Below, piece after piece: positions 61,617 to 64,000 of a DNA stretch of 64,000 nt. A program made the translations under genes and the position numbers. How positions within the stretch are numbered: the stretch's first letter is position 1; each line of letters begins with the position of its first letter. The notes beneath the pieces were generated by a model. That model was not told the DNA's origin. It saw nothing but the letters and a program-made list of their open reading frames with translations, and ran no database searches. Source of the stretch: HXMU1428-3 sp965215715 (GTDB lineage Bacteria; Pseudomonadota; Alphaproteobacteria; Rhizobiales; HXMU1428-3); NCBI GenBank assembly GCA_965215715.1, contig OZ244129.1, positions 2,976,001 through 3,040,000 on the forward strand. Reading direction: 5' to 3'.

Positions 61617-62906
61617 TTAATCGCTAACACGCTTAATTTGAGCGCCGCAATTGCCCAATTTTTCTTCGATTTTTTCAAACCCACGGTCAAGATGGTAAAC
61701 GCGGTTAATCTGTGTTGTGCCTTCTGCCACCAACCCGGCAATAACCAACGAGACAGAGGCGCGCAGGTCTGTGGCCATAACAGGGGCGCCGCGCAGTTTT
61801 TTGACGCCTTCGATAATGGCTGTGTCGCCGTTCAGGCTGATGTTGGCGCCAAGGCGGGCCAGTTCTTGTACGTGCATAAAGCGGTTTTCAAAAATGGTTT
61901 CTCTGATCACGGAGCGGCCATCTGCGATTGTCATGAGCGCCATCAGTTGGGCTTGCAGGTCAGTTGGAAAGCCTGGATGAGGTTGGGTTTCAACATGAAT
62001 AGGTTGGAGAGCGCCGTTGGGAGCTGAGACTGTGAGGCCGTTGCCTGTTTCTTCAATGGATACACCGGCACTTTTTAGCACTTCTATTGCTGCTGTCAGC
62101 GTGTCAGGTCTGGCGCCGATGAGGTCAACTTGGCCCCCGGTTGCGGCAACTGCCATAAGGAAGGTGCCGGTTTCAATGCGGTCTGGCAAAACGGTGTGGA
62201 CAGCCCCTTCTAGGTTTTCAACGCCTTGAATGTGTAATGTTTTGCGGCCGATGCCTTCAATTTTGGCGCCCATTTTCACCAGGCAATCAGCAACGTCACC
62301 AATTTCAGGTTCAACAGCTGCGTTTTCAATGACTGTTTCCCCCTTGGCAAGGGTTGCAGCCATGAGGACATTGATGGTGGCGCCAACAGAGACCTTGGAA
62401 AAGCGCACGCGCCCGCCCGTTAGGCCACCAGGGGCTTTGGCGATGACATAGCCGTCTTGTAAATCAATTTGGGCGCCAAGGTCGCTTAAGCCTTGTAAGT
62501 GCAAATCAACGGGGCGGGTGCCAATGGCACAACCCCCAGGCAGAGACACTTTTGCTTGATGAGAGCGGGCAATGAGGGGGCCGAGCACCCAGAAGCTGGC
62601 GCGCATGGTTGAGACCATTTCATAAGGGGCGGTGGTGTCTACAATGTCTCTGGCGGTTAGGTGCATGGTTTGGCCAATATATTTATTGCCATTGCTGCGT
62701 TTGCCATCAACAGCCAGATCTGTGCCGTGATTGCCGAGTATTTTTGTTAGCTGGTTTACATCGCGCAAATTGGGGACATTTTTAAGGGTTAGCGTGTCTG
62801 GGGTCAGCAGGCTGGTGATCATTAAGGGAAGCGCTGCGTTTTTGGCACCGCTAATCTCTATTTGACCGGACAATTTTTGGCCGCCGGTAATTTCTATTTT
62901 ATCCAT
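61617..62906 (-). CDS. murA: UDP-N-acetylglucosamine 1-carboxyvinyltransferase
   Basis: A 429-residue enzyme. ISGAKNAALPLMITSLLT (catalytic Lys-Asn), RASFWVLGPLIAR, LPGGCAIGTRPVDLHLQGL with the catalytic Cys that fosfomycin modifies, and HPGFPTDLQAQLMAL are all present. It commits UDP-GlcNAc to peptidoglycan. It is followed downstream by DUF2948 and preceded by a conserved small gene. Confidence 0.97.
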   Translation of the reverse strand: MDKIEITGGQKLSGQIEISGAKNAALPLMITSLLTPDTLTLKNVPNLRDVNQLTKILGNHGTDLAVDGKRSNGNKYIGQTMHLTARDIVDTTAPYEMVSTMRASFWVLGPLIARSHQAKVSLPGGCAIGTRPVDLHLQGLSDLGAQIDLQDGYVIAKAPGGLTGGRVRFSKVSVGATINVLMAATLAKGETVIENAAVEPEIGDVADCLVKMGAKIEGIGRKTLHIQGVENLEGAVHTVLPDRIETGTFLMAVAATGGQVDLIGARPDTLTAAIEVLKSAGVSIEETGNGLTVSAPNGALQPIHVETQPHPGFPTDLQAQLMALMTIADGRSVIRETIFENRFMHVQELARLGANISLNGDTAIIEGVKKLRGAPVMATDLRASVSLVIAGLVAEGTTQINRVYHLDRGFEKIEEKLGNCGAQIKRVSD

Positions 62907-62920
62907 TATTTGTCCCTTAA

Positions 62921-63073
62921 TTAATGATTGTTCTGTTTGGTTTGGTCATCATCGTTGGTTTTAGGCGGCTCAGGGGTTCTGGCACGAGTTTGGCTTTTGC
63001 GTTTTTGTAAATTTGCGCGAAGATTATCTTTTAAGCGGTTTTGGCGGGCAGATGTTTTCTTGCTGTTTGTCAT
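62921..63073 (-). CDS. Small basic protein upstream of murA
   Basis: A 50-residue protein, MTNSKKTSARQNRLKDNLRA, then NLQKRKSQTRARTPEPPKT and a polar Asp/Asn/Gln-rich tail. A highly charged helical start followed by a disordered end. Similar tiny proteins are known just before murA in Rhizobiales. It ends 14 nt before the murA start, so it belongs to the same transcript. Function unknown; nucleic-acid binding is possible from its charge. Confidence 0.65.
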   Translation of the reverse strand: MTNSKKTSARQNRLKDNLRANLQKRKSQTRARTPEPPKTNDDDQTKQNNH

Positions 63074-63299
63074 GTTGCTATTGGATAAATGTTTAAAATT
63101 TGTTTGGCCGTCATGTTTTTTACTGTTTGAATCACCTTTTGAAGGGTTATAGCGCTTTGAATTATCATTTGTTAAGAAAATTTTGACAATCAGGGGTGTT
63201 TTTAAGGGCTTGCAAGATGTTTTTTGCTGTGGCAGTGTGCGCGCCGATCAGTTGTTTTGGCTTTCGTTCTTGAAAGTTGTTATCTTGTTATTTTTTCCG

Positions 63300-63374
63300 G
63301 CCGCTGTAGCTCAGTGGTAGAGCGCACCCTTGGTAAGGGTGAGGCCGAGAGTTCAATTCTCTCCAGCGGCACCA
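63300..63374 (+). tRNA. tRNA-Thr (GGT anticodon)
   Basis: GCCGCTG/CAGCGGC acceptor stem, D arm GCTC...GAGC, anticodon stem CACCC/GGGTG with loop TTGGTAA (anticodon GGT), T arm GAGAG-TTCAATT-CTCTC, and encoded ACCA end. It reads ACC/ACU codons. A T-run directly after the CCA acts as terminator. No other tRNA was found. Confidence 0.96.
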
Positions 63375-63506
63375 TTTTTTATCTCACGGCTATTCTTCGC
63401 TTTGCTCAGGCCTCCGATGGGGCGGCCCAACGGGCCGGCGACCGCTTGGTCGCTGGTGTGCATGTTGTTTGAAGGTTCCCTTTGGGAGCACCATTTTTTA
63501 TTTCAC
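63375..63506. repeat. GC-rich hairpin string (copy C) bounded by a repeat of the tRNA 3' end
   Basis: Directly after the tRNA: T-run, ATCTCACGGCTATTC, CCTCCGATGGGGCGGC (as in copy A), then hairpins GGCCC/GGGCC (63424-63436) and GCGACC/GGTCGC (63438-63453). At 63488-63506 GCACCATTTTTTATTTCAC repeats the tRNA tail at 63369-63387 with one mismatch. The stretch 63507-63758 shows no gene and is AT-rich. Confidence 0.7.
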
Positions 63507-63758
63507 CTACATTCTCCTTGCTTATCATTTTTAATAAGGTTTTTTCACCGGCTAGGGTTTTGTCTGGATCCATGATTGGAGGAGGGGTGGAGCAAGGTTG
63601 TTTGAGGGTTAAAATAGTTTTTTAAACCGTTCTAAAATGAGAAGCGGTTTCAACTAAATTTTAAATGTAATGAGTTAGATTAGGGAGAGAGTGTGCCGTG
63701 CCACGTGTATTTTAAGTGAGCAGGGTTTGATATTATTAAAGTTATTTAAAAGTTGTTC

Positions 63759-64000
63759 ATGCGTAAAATTCTTCAAACATATGCCGGTTCGCTGCAGGCG
63801 GATCAGTCAATTAAAGATGCTGTCTTTGCAGTCTCTTTGATTGTCTTTATTTATCTTTTTTCTTTTGTTTCGGGCATTGCTGAGGGGGTACATCACTTCC
63901 TACATGATCATGCTGAGGCTAACGGGATTATTGTTGGGTTGATCATCATCAATCTGGTTGGCACTTGGTGGGGCTATCGTCGTTGGGTCGAAGTTAGTCA
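63759..64000 (+). CDS. Membrane protein, N-terminal part only, family unknown
   Basis: ATG 63759 opens a frame that runs off the right edge after about 80 residues: MRKILQTYAGSLQADQSIKDAV, a helix (FAVSLIVFIYLFSFVSGIAE), a His-rich polar segment (GVHHFLHDHAEANG), and a second helix (IIVGLIIINLVGTWWGYRRW). The pattern of two helices then a basic segment could lead into a cytoplasmic signalling domain such as GGDEF or a kinase, but nothing of it is visible. Confidence 0.6.
   Translation, partial: MRKILQTYAGSLQADQSIKDAVFAVSLIVFIYLFSFVSGIAEGVHHFLHDHAEANGIIVGLIIINLVGTWWGYRRWVEVS

Noticed and set aside
63224..63575. Plus-strand frames spanning the tRNA-Thr region
   Set aside because: They cross the tRNA and the GC-rich hairpin string, so they are not credible genes.

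Overview
The window looks like ordinary chromosome from a low-to-moderate GC alphaproteobacterium of the Hyphomicrobiales (Rhizobiales) type. The evidence is gene order: murA / DUF2948 / hisD / UPF0262 / low-molecular-weight phosphatase / infA / maf / yacG; ccmA-B-C-D divergent from acnA with DUF1223 behind it; dapF / mtaB / ftsY / yciB; an M3 peptidase, an aa3 oxidase subunit IV and split pntAA-pntAB-pntB; plus a B12-dependent ethylmalonyl-CoA mutase. Assignments come from reading translations, motifs and neighbourhoods; no database search was possible. No phage, insertion sequence transposase, CRISPR array or rRNA was seen. || Layout. 1-2161 (minus): the start of a cassette of SGNH hydrolase, SxtJ-like membrane protein, DUF5989 and carbamoyltransferase, cut by the left edge. 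2397-8126: ettA, a broken small gene, acuI, a secreted protein, a sulfotransferase and a membrane protein. 8261-11369 (minus): GST, a secreted zinc peptidase, dihydroorotase. 11614-15298 (plus): ygfZ, tag, HD hydrolase, tyrosine phosphatase and an NrtR/NadQ-like regulator, tightly packed. 15343-18897 (minus): L,D-transpeptidase and an NtrC-type response regulator. 19265-30537 (plus): pepF, oxidase subunit IV, pnt genes, DUF817, two tandem alpha/beta hydrolases, mscS, ethylmalonyl-CoA mutase. 30540-32940 is the accessory-looking stretch: a GIY-YIG nuclease among palindromic repeat units, an NTF2-like protein and a DUF4189 protein. 32940-34912 (minus): NagZ-like and MltB-like wall hydrolases. 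35115-42775: SDR, yggT, DUF167, folD, csaA, dapF, mtaB, ftsY, yciB, marR. 42940-45296 (minus): ccmD, C, B, A. 45519-53529 (plus): acnA, DUF1223, DUF900 hydrolase, a small membrane protein, PBP1A. 53698-63073: TPR lipoprotein, leucyl aminopeptidase, NlpC/P60, then the long minus-strand yacG-to-murA block. tRNA-Thr(GGT) lies at 63300, and a truncated membrane protein starts at 63759. || The most unusual content is in the spaces between genes. Five long hairpin elements (8146, 11411, 24677, 38899, 60868) share conserved outer arms, but their inner stem changes from copy to copy while staying self-complementary. Three GC-rich strings of short hairpins follow T-runs (30549, 32823, 63375). Two MITE-like units of about 170 bp stand beside a GIY-YIG nuclease gene (31101, 31339). 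A fourth palindrome family brackets infA and precedes PBP1A. These are the best candidates for undescribed biology; the genes themselves are mostly housekeeping.
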